A stretch of 64,000 nucleotides of DNA from assembly GCF_017573505.1 (NCBI RefSeq), contig NZ_JAGEOJ010000017.1:1-64000 (forward strand), in the 5' to 3' direction. This DNA is from Actinomadura barringtoniae. GTDB taxonomy: Bacteria; Actinomycetota; Actinomycetes; Streptosporangiales; Streptosporangiaceae. Shown in pieces: positions 31,958 to 41,300 of the stretch. The translations under genes were made by a program, and so were the position numbers. The notes below the pieces were generated by a model that had not been told where the DNA came from, did no database searches, and saw nothing but the letters and a program-made list of their open reading frames with translations. Every line of letters starts with the position of its first letter. Within the stretch, counting starts at the first letter, position 1.

Positions 31958-32794
31958 CTAGCCGGTGATCTTGGCGTTGCGCTTGACGTTCAGCCAGGTG
32001 GAACCGGAGCAGATCCCGCAGTTCTGGCCGTAGAAGAGCCCGCGGGCCCGCTCGTCGCCCTGCAGCTGCAGCGCGAACCAGGCGGTCGTGATGCCGCGGA
32101 AGCCGCCGCCGTCACCGATCGTGGTGAAGTGCGTGGCGCCCGCGAGCTCGGCGTAGATCGCCGGCACGTGCCCGGAGTTGTCGTAGAAGGCCTGCACCAG
32201 CGCCGGGAACACGATCACGTCGTACTGACCGGCCAGATAGAGCGTCGGGCCGTGCAGGTAGGACGGGAGGGCCAGCGGGCCCGGCTGGATCGGGATGGTG
32301 GTCTTGACCCGCGGATCGAGCGTGGCGTTGATCGCGCCCGCGCCGCCCTGGGAGTGACCGGCCGCGCCGACGTTCCCCAGGTCGACCTTGCCCTTGAAGG
32401 GGCTGCCGTTCTGGCCGTTCCACTTGGTGAGGGTGTCGATGCCCGTGCGCATCTCCAGGCCGGTGTTGGAGAACGAGGTGTTGGCCGCCGCGACGATGAA
32501 GCCATGGCTGGCCCAGTGTTCGAGCAGCCCGTCGTAGATGACCGGGAACGCGAACGTGCCGTTGCCCCAGATGATGACGGCGTGCTTGGCGGAGTCGCTG
32601 CCGATGTTGCTCGGGTAGTAGAAGGTCGTCACCGAGTCCGACTGGGACGAGACCTGGTAGGGACCTGGCTTGTCCCAGTCGGGTCCCGCGTAGGCGCGTG
32701 CGGGCACGGCATGCGCGGGAACGGCGAGGAGTGCGAGCGCGGTGGCGACGGCGGCGACCAGGGACAGCAGCCGTCGGCCGAGGATGGGACGCAT
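31958..32794 (-). CDS. Secreted alpha/beta hydrolase, PETase/chlorophyllase-like
   Basis: A 278-residue secreted hydrolase. A Sec signal peptide (residues 1-29, cleavage likely after AHA) leads into the mature enzyme. The nucleophile is Ser148 in GHSQGG, with Asp192 (AGQYDV) and His222 (ATHFTT) completing the triad; spacing matches the polyester-hydrolase/chlorophyllase clan. Two cysteines, Cys259 and Cys262, in NCGICSG could form a C-terminal disulfide. Such enzymes cleave ester bonds in lipids or polyesters. The gene is preceded by AAGGAGG just before its ATG. Natural substrate unknown. Confidence 0.83.
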   Translation of the reverse strand: MRPILGRRLLSLVAAVATALALLAVPAHAVPARAYAGPDWDKPGPYQVSSQSDSVTTFYYPSNIGSDSAKHAVIIWGNGTFAFPVIYDGLLEHWASHGFIVAAANTSFSNTGLEMRTGIDTLTKWNGQNGSPFKGKVDLGNVGAAGHSQGGAGAINATLDPRVKTTIPIQPGPLALPSYLHGPTLYLAGQYDVIVFPALVQAFYDNSGHVPAIYAELAGATHFTTIGDGGGFRGITTAWFALQLQGDERARGLFYGQNCGICSGSTWLNVKRNAKITG

Positions 32795-32931
32795 GGGACC
32801 TCCTTGAGGCCCGAGGGGGGGTGGGAACCTCTTGACCGCCCATCCTCACCGAGGGCGACGTGCCTGTCTGTCCGCATCTGGGGCAACGTTCGCACGGCGT
32901 TATTGGGCACTCTGCCAATGCGGCAGGCGGG

Positions 32932-34848
32932 TCAGTCGGCGTAGAGGGCCTCGATCTCGTCGGCGTAGGCGCCCAGGACCGCCTTGCGCTTGACCTTGAG
33001 CGACGGGGTGAGGAGGCCGTTCTCCTCGGTGAAGTCGCCCGCCACGATCCGGAAGGCGCGGATCGACTCGGCCTTGGAGACGGCCTCGTTGGCGAAGTCG
33101 ACCGCCCTCTGGACGTCGGCGAGCATGTCCGGGTCCTCGCGCAGATCCTCGATCGGGGTGTCACGGGGGCGCTTGCGCACCGCGAGCCAGTGCTCGACCG
33201 CTTCGGGGTCGAGGGTGACCAGCGCGGCGATGTACTTGCGGCCGTCGCCGACCACGACGCACTGCATGATCGGCGGGCGGCTGCGCAGCCGGTCCTCCAG
33301 CGGCGCGGGCGAGACGTTCTTGCCGCCGCTGGTGATCAGGATGTCCTTCTTGCGGCCGACGATCGACAGGTAGCCGTCGTCGTCGAGGTGGCCGAGGTCG
33401 CCGGTGGCGTACCAGCCGTCGTTCAGGGCCGCGCGGGTCGCGGTCTCGTTCTGCCAGTAGCCCTCGAAGACGACGCCGCCCTTGATGAGCACCTCGCCGT
33501 CGTCGCCCAGCCGGATCGAGGTGCCCGGGACGGGCAGGCCGACCGTGCCGGGGCGCGGGCTGAGCGGGGGAGTGATGGTCGCCGCCGCCGTGGTCTCGGT
33601 CAGGCCGTAGCCCTCGAAGATGACGATCTGTGCCGTGTAGAAGAAGAAGTTCAGCCGGGGGTCGAGGGGGGAGCCGCCGCTGATGGCGTAGCTGAGGTTG
33701 CCGCCCAGCTCCTTGCGGATGCGCCGGTAGACCAGCAGGTCGTACAGCGCCCAGGCCGCGTACAGGCCGAGGGACGGGCCGGGCCCGGTCCCGAGGTACT
33801 TGGCCAGCTGCGCCTGCCCGAAGCGGACGGCGATGCGGTCGGCGCGCTCGAACGAGGAGCCGCGGCCCAGCTTCTCGGCCATCGCGCGGCCGGTGTCGTG
33901 GATCTTCTCGAAGAGGTACGGGACGCCGACCACGAACGTCGGCCCGAACGACTTCAGCTCGGGCCGCAGCTCGTCGGGCTTGATGCTCGGGCAGTGGCCG
34001 ATCTCGATGCGGCCCTTCAGGCACGCGATCTGGATGGAACGGCCCAGGATGTGCGCGAGCGGCAGGAACAGCAGCGTCGAGGCGGTCTTGCCGGTGATCT
34101 CGGTGAAGATCGGATGCAGCAGCTCGATCGTGTTGGCCGCCTCGGCGTGCAGGTTGGCGTGGGTGAGCACGCAGCCCTTCGGCCGCCCGGTCGTCCCGGA
34201 GGTGTAGCAGACCGTGGCGATCGTGTCGGGCGTGAGGCTCGCGCGCCGCTTGTCGACCTCCTCATCGGGAACGTCGTCGCCCGCGTTCATCAGCTCGTTC
34301 AGCCCGCCCTGGTCCAGGCACCACACCGTGGCCGGCTCCAGCAGCATGGCGGTGGCGGTGGCGACCGTCGCGGCGTTGGCCGCGGTCTCGGCGACCACGA
34401 ACGCGGCGCCGGAGTCGCGCAGGATCCACTCCACCTGCTCGGCGGAGGACGTCGCGTAGATCGGCACGCTCTGGCCGCCCGCCGCCCACACCGCGAAGTC
34501 CAGCACCGACCACTCGTAGCGGGTTCTGGACATGATGGCGACGCGGCCACCTGGGGCCAGCCCGGCCGCGGCCAGGCCGCGCGCCGCCGCCTGGACCTCG
34601 GCCGCGAACTCCGCGGCGGTGACGCCCTCCCATCCGGTGTCGGTCCTGCGCCGTACGACCACGGCGGACGGTGCCTCGGCGGCGTTCACGAACGGGATGT
34701 CGGCGATGCTGCCCGCGACCGGCGGCGCGACCAGGGCCGACGCGCGCACCTCCCGGACCACGCCGTCCTCGCGGACCAGCTCGATCTTCACGCGATCGGT
34801 GAGGTCACCGCGGCTTCTGGCCTTCTTCATGTCCTGGCGGGGGCCCAT
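32932..34848 (-). CDS. Long-chain fatty-acid-CoA ligase (FadD15-like)
   Basis: A 638-residue AMP-forming acyl-CoA synthetase. The P-loop is YTSGTTGRPKG, the A5 motif FEGYGLTETTAAATI, the hinge DGYLSIVGRKKDILITSGGKNVSP and the C-terminal SLKVKRKAV. The large size and a helical insert (FGPTFVVGVPYLFEKIH) identify the long-chain FadD15 type, which commits fatty acids to lipid synthesis or beta-oxidation. ATG 34848 is chosen because AGGAG lies 7 nt upstream; the frame is open for 12 more codons. It is divergent from the MacB-like ABC gene. Confidence 0.88.
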   Translation of the reverse strand: MGPRQDMKKARSRGDLTDRVKIELVREDGVVREVRASALVAPPVAGSIADIPFVNAAEAPSAVVVRRRTDTGWEGVTAAEFAAEVQAAARGLAAAGLAPGGRVAIMSRTRYEWSVLDFAVWAAGGQSVPIYATSSAEQVEWILRDSGAAFVVAETAANAATVATATAMLLEPATVWCLDQGGLNELMNAGDDVPDEEVDKRRASLTPDTIATVCYTSGTTGRPKGCVLTHANLHAEAANTIELLHPIFTEITGKTASTLLFLPLAHILGRSIQIACLKGRIEIGHCPSIKPDELRPELKSFGPTFVVGVPYLFEKIHDTGRAMAEKLGRGSSFERADRIAVRFGQAQLAKYLGTGPGPSLGLYAAWALYDLLVYRRIRKELGGNLSYAISGGSPLDPRLNFFFYTAQIVIFEGYGLTETTAAATITPPLSPRPGTVGLPVPGTSIRLGDDGEVLIKGGVVFEGYWQNETATRAALNDGWYATGDLGHLDDDGYLSIVGRKKDILITSGGKNVSPAPLEDRLRSRPPIMQCVVVGDGRKYIAALVTLDPEAVEHWLAVRKRPRDTPIEDLREDPDMLADVQRAVDFANEAVSKAESIRAFRIVAGDFTEENGLLTPSLKVKRKAVLGAYADEIEALYAD

Positions 34849-34871
34849 GGTCAGCTCCTGTTCGCGGCTCA

Positions 34872-34893
34872 CGTACGAACGCATGATCGTACG
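34872..34893. promoter_or_regulatory. CGTACG inverted repeat between fadD and the ABC operon
   Basis: CGTACG (34872-34877), 10 bp, CGTACG (34888-34893). Each half is itself a palindrome. It lies 24 bp upstream of the FadD start and could be a regulator site; support is only the symmetry. Confidence 0.35.
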
Positions 34894-35014
34894 GAGGCCC
34901 GCGCCGGATTCCTGCGTGCCGGGGGACGGTATTTCGCAGCCTCACTATCAGCCATTGACGAAGGTGGGGCAATGCCCGGAGAGTCGCAAGTGGGCGGGTA
35001 AGGAGCGGAGGCGG

Positions 35015-35791
35015 ATGGCCGAAGAGACGGAAGGGACTGCCGGCCCCACGGGGGGCGCGGGGGGCCATGAGGTCGCCTCGCGGGCTGTGGCGATCAGCAA
35101 GGTCTACGGCACCGGCGACACCGAGGTGAAGGCGCTCGACGAGGTGTCGGTCGAGTTCCCGGCGGGGCAGTTCACCGCAGTCATGGGCCCGAGCGGCTCG
35201 GGAAAGTCGACGCTGCTGCACTGCATGGCCGGGCTCGACCGGGTGAGCGGCGGCGAGGTCTGGATCGGCGACACCGAGCTCGGCTCGCTGTCGGACCGGC
35301 GCCTGACGATGCTGCGCCGCGAACGGGTCGGCTTCGTCTTCCAGGCGTTCAACCTGGTCCCCACCCTCACCGCGGCCGAGAACGTCGAGCTGCCGCTGGC
35401 GATCGCGGGCACCAAGCCGGAACGGTCCTGGTTCGAGCGCGTGACCGGCGAGTTCGGCCTGACCAAGCGGCTCGGCCATCGCCCGAACGAGCTGTCGGGC
35501 GGTGAGCAGCAGCGGGTCGCGGTCGCCCGCGCCCTGCTGTCGCGGCCGACGATCGTGTTCGCCGACGAACCGACCGGCAACCTGGACTCGCGCACGAGCG
35601 CCGAGCTGCTGACCTTCATGCGGCGCTCGGTCGACGAGTTCGGGCAGACGATCGTGATGGTGACCCATGACCCGAGCGCGGCGGGCTACGCCGACCGGGT
35701 CCTGTTCCTGGCGGACGGCCACATCGTGGACGAGATGACCGACCCGACCGCCGAGAAGGTCCTGGACTTCCTCAAGAGACTCGGGGACTGA
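35015..35791 (+). CDS. MacB/LolD-type ABC transporter ATP-binding protein
   Basis: A 258-residue ABC ATPase. After a 25-residue Gly/Thr-rich lead, it has the Walker A GPSGSGKST, the Q-loop FVFQAFNL, signature LSGGEQQRV, Walker B IVFADEPT and the switch His (MVTHD). The lineage (VFQAFNLVPTLTAAENV) is that of MacB/LolD/FtsE-like exporters. GGAGG lies 5 nt before ATG 35015. The permease gene begins 3 bp after its stop, so the two form one exporter. No periplasmic adaptor is present, as usual in actinobacteria. Confidence 0.92.
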   Translation: MAEETEGTAGPTGGAGGHEVASRAVAISKVYGTGDTEVKALDEVSVEFPAGQFTAVMGPSGSGKSTLLHCMAGLDRVSGGEVWIGDTELGSLSDRRLTMLRRERVGFVFQAFNLVPTLTAAENVELPLAIAGTKPERSWFERVTGEFGLTKRLGHRPNELSGGEQQRVAVARALLSRPTIVFADEPTGNLDSRTSAELLTFMRRSVDEFGQTIVMVTHDPSAAGYADRVLFLADGHIVDEMTDPTAEKVLDFLKRLGD

Positions 35792-35793
35792 CC

Positions 35794-38343
35794 ATGTGGC
35801 GGGTCACGCTCAAGGGCCTGCTGGCCCACAAGCTGCGGCTGGCCCTCACGGCCCTGGCGATCGTCCTCGGCGTCGGCTTCGTCGCCGGGACGTACGTGCT
35901 CACCGACACCATCAACAAGACCTTCACCCAGCTCTTCCAGGACGTCGCGAAGGGCACCGACGTGGCGGTCCGCAGCAAGGAGAAGTTCAGCGGGGATCAG
36001 GGCGACCAACGCACGCCGATCCCGGCCTCGGTGCGCGACCAGATCGCCGGGGTGGACGGCGTCAAGGCGGCCGAGGGCGGCGTCAGCGGCTACGCCCAGT
36101 TCATCGGCAGGAACGGCAAGCCGGTCACCACCGGCGGCGCCCCGACGCTCGGCGTCTCGGTCTCCACCACGCCCCAGCTGCGCCAGTCGTCGACGCTGCG
36201 GTCCGGCGCGTTCCCGACCGGTCCGGACCAGGTCGTGGTCGACGCCCGTACCGCGTCCAAGCAGGGGTTCACGGTCGGCAGCAGGGTGAAGATCCTCTTC
36301 CAGAAGGCGCCGCGCGAGTTCACCGTGAGCGGCGTCGTCGGGTTCGGGGAGGCCGACAATCTCGCCGGGGCGACGCTGGCCGGGTTCGACACCGCCACGG
36401 CCCAGGACGTGCTGAACCGCAAGGGCGTCTTCGACGAGGTCGACGTCGTCGCGGTGCCCGGCGTCGGCCACGAGGCGCTGCGCGACCGGATCAGCGCCAG
36501 GATCGGGCCGTCCTACGAGGCGCTCACCGGCAAGCAGCTCGCCGACGAGAACGCCAAGGCGATCGGGCAGTTCACCAAGTTCATCAACATCGCGCTGCTG
36601 GCGTTCGCCTTCGTGGCGCTGTTCGTCGGCTCGTTCATCATCGTCAACACGTTCTCGATCATCCTGGCCCAGCGCACCCGCGAGCTGGCCCTGCTGCGCT
36701 GCATGGGCGCCTCGCGGCGGCAGCTGCTGCGGTCGGTGCTGACCGAGTCGGCGATCGTCGGGCTGCTCGCCTCGATCGTCGGGATCGGCGCCGGCATCCT
36801 CATCGCGCTCGCCCTGCAGGGGGTGTTCGGCGCGCTCGGCGTGGACCTGCCGTCGACCTCGCCGCAGATCCGGCTGCGCACGATCATCGTCGCGCTGGTC
36901 GTCGGCCTGGTCGTCACGATGGTCGCCTCGCTGATGCCCGCGCTGCGCGCCACGCGGGTGGCGCCCGTCGCGGCGGTGCAGGAGGCGACGACGCTGTCGC
37001 CGACCCGGACCGGGAAGGTGCGCATCGCGATCGGCGCGGTGATGACCGTGATCGGCATCGCGCTGCTGCTCACCGGCCTCTTCAACGACAAGGCGAGCAA
37101 CCGGCTGGCGACCGTCGCGACCGGCGCCGTGGTGATCTTCCTCGGCGTCGCGGTGCTGAGCCCGCTGGTGGCCCGGCCGATGTCGCGGGTGATCGGCTGG
37201 CCGTTCGCGCACTGGGCGGGCGAGCCGGGCCGGCTCGCGCGGCAGAACGCGATGCGCATCCCGCGCCGCACCGCCTCCACGGCCGCGGCGCTGATGATCG
37301 GGCTCGCGCTGGTCAGCCTGGTGACGATCTTCGCGGCGTCGCTCAAGGCGTCGTTCACCAAGATCCTGGACGAGAGCGTGGCGGCCGACTACATCCTGAG
37401 CGGCCCGTCCGGCGGCGCCGCGGTCGGCTTCAGCCCCGACGTGGTCACGCAGCTGTCCAGGCAGCCGCAGATCGACTCGGCCGTCGGGATCCGGACGGGC
37501 TCGTTCAAGCTGGACGGCAAGAACCAGAGCCTGAACGGCGTCGACCCGATCGCCTACGACAAGACGGTCCGCACCGAGACGACCGACGGCAAGATGACCG
37601 ACCTCACCGGCGGCGGCATCGCCGTCCGCGAGGACGTCGTCAAGGACCACGGCTGGAAGCTCGGCGACGCGGTCGCCGCCGAGTTCCCCGTGGGCGGCAC
37701 CGAACGGCTGCCGATCAAGGTGGTCTACAAGGACAACCAGCTGAACGGCGGCTACCTGATACCGCTGACGGTCTACCAGCGGCACTATCAGGACCAGCTG
37801 GACGTCCTGGCGCTCGTCAAGGCCAAGTCCGGCGTCCCGCCCGCCGAGTCGAGGGCGGCGATCGACAAGGTCGTCGCGCAGTTCCCGACCGTCCAGGTAC
37901 GCGACCAGGCCGAGTTCAAGGACGAGCAGGCCAAGCAGGTCAACCAGATCCTGGTGCTGTTCTACATCCTGCTCGCGCTGGCCGTCATCATCGCGTTCAT
38001 CGGGATCATCAACACACTCGCGCTGTCGGTGCTGGAACGGATCCGCGAACTCGGGCTGCTGCGGGCCGTCGGCATGACCCGGGGCCAGCTGCGCGCGATG
38101 ATCCGCTGGGAGGCGGTCATCATCTCGGTGCTCGGCGCCGTGCTGGGCCTGGCGGTCGGCATCTTCTTCGGCTGGACGCTCGTCAGCTCGCTGAAGTCGC
38201 AGGGCATCACCGAGTTCCAGTTGCCGATCGGCACGCTGATCGCGCTGGTGGTGGCCGCGGGCCTGGTCGGCGTCGTGTCGGCGATCCTGCCCGGCCGCCG
38301 CGCCGCGCGCATCGACGTGCTCCGGGCGGTGACCACCGAATGA
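35794..38343 (+). CDS. FtsX/MacB-type ABC transporter permease
   Basis: An 849-residue permease with two FtsX-like core halves. One membrane span is near the N-terminus (about residues 12-35), then an extracytoplasmic domain to about 255, three spans (about 265-400), two more (about 410-460), a span near 500, a second extracytoplasmic domain, and three C-terminal spans (715-840), 10 in all. It pairs with the ATPase gene 3 bp upstream to form a mechanotransmission-type exporter of lipids, peptides or antibiotics. The stop codon lies in a triple imperfect repeat. Substrate unknown. Confidence 0.9.
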   Translation: MWRVTLKGLLAHKLRLALTALAIVLGVGFVAGTYVLTDTINKTFTQLFQDVAKGTDVAVRSKEKFSGDQGDQRTPIPASVRDQIAGVDGVKAAEGGVSGYAQFIGRNGKPVTTGGAPTLGVSVSTTPQLRQSSTLRSGAFPTGPDQVVVDARTASKQGFTVGSRVKILFQKAPREFTVSGVVGFGEADNLAGATLAGFDTATAQDVLNRKGVFDEVDVVAVPGVGHEALRDRISARIGPSYEALTGKQLADENAKAIGQFTKFINIALLAFAFVALFVGSFIIVNTFSIILAQRTRELALLRCMGASRRQLLRSVLTESAIVGLLASIVGIGAGILIALALQGVFGALGVDLPSTSPQIRLRTIIVALVVGLVVTMVASLMPALRATRVAPVAAVQEATTLSPTRTGKVRIAIGAVMTVIGIALLLTGLFNDKASNRLATVATGAVVIFLGVAVLSPLVARPMSRVIGWPFAHWAGEPGRLARQNAMRIPRRTASTAAALMIGLALVSLVTIFAASLKASFTKILDESVAADYILSGPSGGAAVGFSPDVVTQLSRQPQIDSAVGIRTGSFKLDGKNQSLNGVDPIAYDKTVRTETTDGKMTDLTGGGIAVREDVVKDHGWKLGDAVAAEFPVGGTERLPIKVVYKDNQLNGGYLIPLTVYQRHYQDQLDVLALVKAKSGVPPAESRAAIDKVVAQFPTVQVRDQAEFKDEQAKQVNQILVLFYILLALAVIIAFIGIINTLALSVLERIRELGLLRAVGMTRGQLRAMIRWEAVIISVLGAVLGLAVGIFFGWTLVSSLKSQGITEFQLPIGTLIALVVAAGLVGVVSAILPGRRAARIDVLRAVTTE

Positions 38344-38387
38344 GCGGGTGACGATCGAATGATCTGGACGGTGACATCGGATGAGAG
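38328..38387. repeat. Triple imperfect repeat over the permease stop codon
   Basis: GGTGACCACCGAATGA (38328), GGTGACGATCGAATGA (38347) and GGTGACATCGGATGA (38370) occur in tandem, 19 and 23 bp apart. The first contains the permease stop (38341-38343); the other two repeat the same TGA-containing core between the permease and the mannosidase. Confidence 0.8.
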
Positions 38388-38393
38388 GTGTGC

Positions 38394-41300
38394 GTGGACG
38401 TAGAGCCCACTGACGTGTTCATCGGCGGCGTCGAGGACCCCCTGCAGGTCGTGCGGGTGTCCTCGACGTCGTTCGTCCGCATCACCGGCGAGGGCGTGCA
38501 CGGCGAGGGGACGGGCCCCGAGGTCGGCGTGCGCTGCGAGGCGCCGCCGGGCACCGTCGTTCCCATCGTCGTCACCTCGGGCGACCGCGAGACCGTCGCC
38601 GAGCTGACCGTGGCCGAGCCGGGCTGGACGGTCTGGATGGTCCCGCACTTCCACTACGACCCGGTGTGGTGGAACACCCAGGCCGCCTACACCACCACCT
38701 GGGACGACGCCGGGGACGCCGCCCAGCGCAACCGCAGCGACTTCCAGCAGCCGGGCTTCGAGTTGATGCGGCTGCACATGGAGGCCGCACGCCGCGACCC
38801 CGACTACAAGTTCGTGCTGGCCGAGGTCGACTACCTCAAGCCGTACTGGGACGCCTGCCCGGGCGACCGCGCCTACCTGCGCCGGCTCATGGCCGAGGGG
38901 CGCATGGAGCTGATGGGAGGCACCTACAACGAGCCCAACACCAACCTCACCTCCGCCGAGTCGACGATCCGCAACCTGGTCTACGGAACGGGCTTCCAGC
39001 GCCGCATCATGGGCGGCGACCCGGCGACGGCCTGGCAGCTGGACGTGTTCGGGCACGACCCGCAGTTCCCGGCGCTGGCGGCGGACGCTGGGCTGACCTC
39101 TTCGTCCTGGGCACGCGGACCGTTCCACCAGTGGGGTCCGATGCTGACCGCACGCGAAGGCGGCCAGGCCTGGGCCGATCCCCGCGCCAGGATGCAGTTC
39201 CCGGCCGAGTTCGAATGGCTGGCGCCCGGCGGCAAGGGCGTCCTCACCCACTACATGCCCGCCCACTACAGCGCCGGGTGGTGGATGGACCAGGCCACCT
39301 CGCTGGAGGACGCCGAGAAGGCGGTCTTCGAACTGTTCCGGCTGATGCGCGGGGTCGCCTCGACGCGGAACGTGCTGCTGCCCGTCGGCACCGACTACAC
39401 CCCGCCCAACCGCTGGGTCACCGAGATCCAGCGGGACTGGAACGCGCGCTATGTGTGGCCGCGCTTCGTCTGCGCGCTGCCGAGCGAGTTCTTCGCCGCC
39501 GTACGGGCCGGTCTGGAGGCCGACGGGCGGTCGCCGACGCCGCAGACCCGCGACATGAACCCGGTCTACACCGGCAAGGACGTCTCGTTCATCGACACCA
39601 AGCAGGCGCAGCGCGCGGCCGAGACGCTGCTGGTCGACGCGGAGAAGTTCGCGACGTTCGCGGCCGCGACGACGGGCGTGCCCTATCCGTACGCCGCGTT
39701 CGACAAGGCCTGGCGGCAGCTCGCCTACGGCGCGCACCACGACGCGATCACCGGCTCGGAGTCCGACCAGGTCTACCTGGACCTGCTGACGGGCTGGCGG
39801 GAGGCGCACGACATCGGACGCGACGTGCTGGACGCCTCGCTGCGCACGCTGTCCGCGGGCCATGACGGCGTGGTGGTCTTCAACCCCTCGTCGTGGCCGC
39901 GCACCGATCTGGTGCGCGTCGACGGCGGCGCCTTCCTGGCCGAGGACGTGCCCGCGCTGGGCTACCGGGTGTTCCGCCCTGAGACGGTGGTGGGGGACGC
40001 CGACGGGTGGCGGCCCGCCGCCGGGACGCGGATCTCGAACGAGACGCACGCGATCGAGGTGGACCCGGCGCGCGGCGGCTGCGTGTCCAGCATCAAGGTC
40101 GATGGACGCGAGCTCCTGCACGAGGGCAGGGTCGGCAACGAGCTGGTCGTCTACAAGGAGTATCCGGATCACCCGCGGATGCACGAGGGGCCGTGGCACC
40201 TGACGCCGTCCGGGCCCCAGAAGGGCAGCGCCGAGGCGCCCGCCGCCTCGGTCGCCGTCGAGACCTCGTCGCTGGGCGAGCGGATCACCGTGACCGGTGA
40301 GGTCGGCCCGGTCCGCTACACCCAGACTTTGACGCTCTGGTATGGCCTGGACCGGGTCGACGGCGTCACGCACATCGACGAGTTCGAGGGCGAGGACCAG
40401 CTCGTCCGGCTGCGCTGGCCGGTCCGCGTTCCCGGCGCGCTGCCGGTGAGCGAGGTCGCGGGCGCGGTGATCGGGCGCGGCTTCGGGCTCATCGACGTCG
40501 ACTCCAAGGACCATCCGTGGACCCTGGACAACCCGGCGCACACCTGGTTCGGGCTGTCGTCCACGGCCCGCGTCCGCCTCGCCGGGGGCGGCGTGCGGGC
40601 GATCGGCGTCGCGGAGGTCATCACGACGGAGGGCGACGAGGACGGGGCGCGTGACCTGGCATTGGCGCTCGTCCGCGCCGGGGTGACCAGCACCTGCTCG
40701 GCCGCTCCGGGCGCGCGCTACGGCAGCCTCGCCTTCGACTCCAACCTGCCCGACGTGCGGATCGCGATCGGCACGCCCGAGCAGAACCCGTTCGTCGCCG
40801 AGGTCCTCACGCCCGACCACGCCGCCGAGCTGAAGGCCCAGCTCGCGGCGCGGGGCCGGGCTCGGGTGTGGGTTCCCGCCGGCCAGGCCCTGGCGAAGGT
40901 CTGGGTGCCCAGCGCCGACCTCACCCCCGCGCGAGCGCTGCCCGTGCTGGTCATCGCCGGGCCTGGCGCCGTGGAGGACCTGGTGAACGATCTCCACGAC
41001 GCCACCGTCGAGGTCGCACAGGATCCGTCACTGAGCGAACTGACCGATCCGTCGCTGGACGACTACACGGTCGCGCTGGTCAACAAGGGCGTTCCCGGGT
41101 TCGCGGTGGACAGCGGCGGCGCGCTGCACCTGTCGCTGATGCGGTCGTGCACCGGCTGGCCCTCCGGAGTGTGGATCGATCCACCGCGCCGTACGGTGCC
41201 GGACGGGTCGAACTTCCAGCAGCAGCACTGGACCCACTCGTTCGAATACAGCCTGCTGGCAGGGCCGGGGGACTGGCGGGCGCGCTCGACCGTTCACGCG

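Noticed and set aside
31958..34848. A polyester- or lipid-degradation cluster of hydrolase, acyl-CoA ligase and LLM oxidoreductase
   Set aside because: The hydrolase and ligase have their own ribosome sites and a gap of over 130 bp, and the LLM gene is convergent under a separate TetR, so no shared transcript is indicated.
35796..38351. A second plus-strand frame nearly as long as the permease gene
   Set aside because: It lies in the +2 frame of the permease gene and its translation is dominated by Arg, Gly and Pro; the permease frame has ten membrane spans and matching ATPase.
37962..40997. A very long open frame on the minus strand across the permease and mannosidase genes
   Set aside because: It mirrors GC-rich third positions of the plus-strand genes, its translation is Arg/Gly/Pro/Ala-rich with no domain, and it has no ribosome site.
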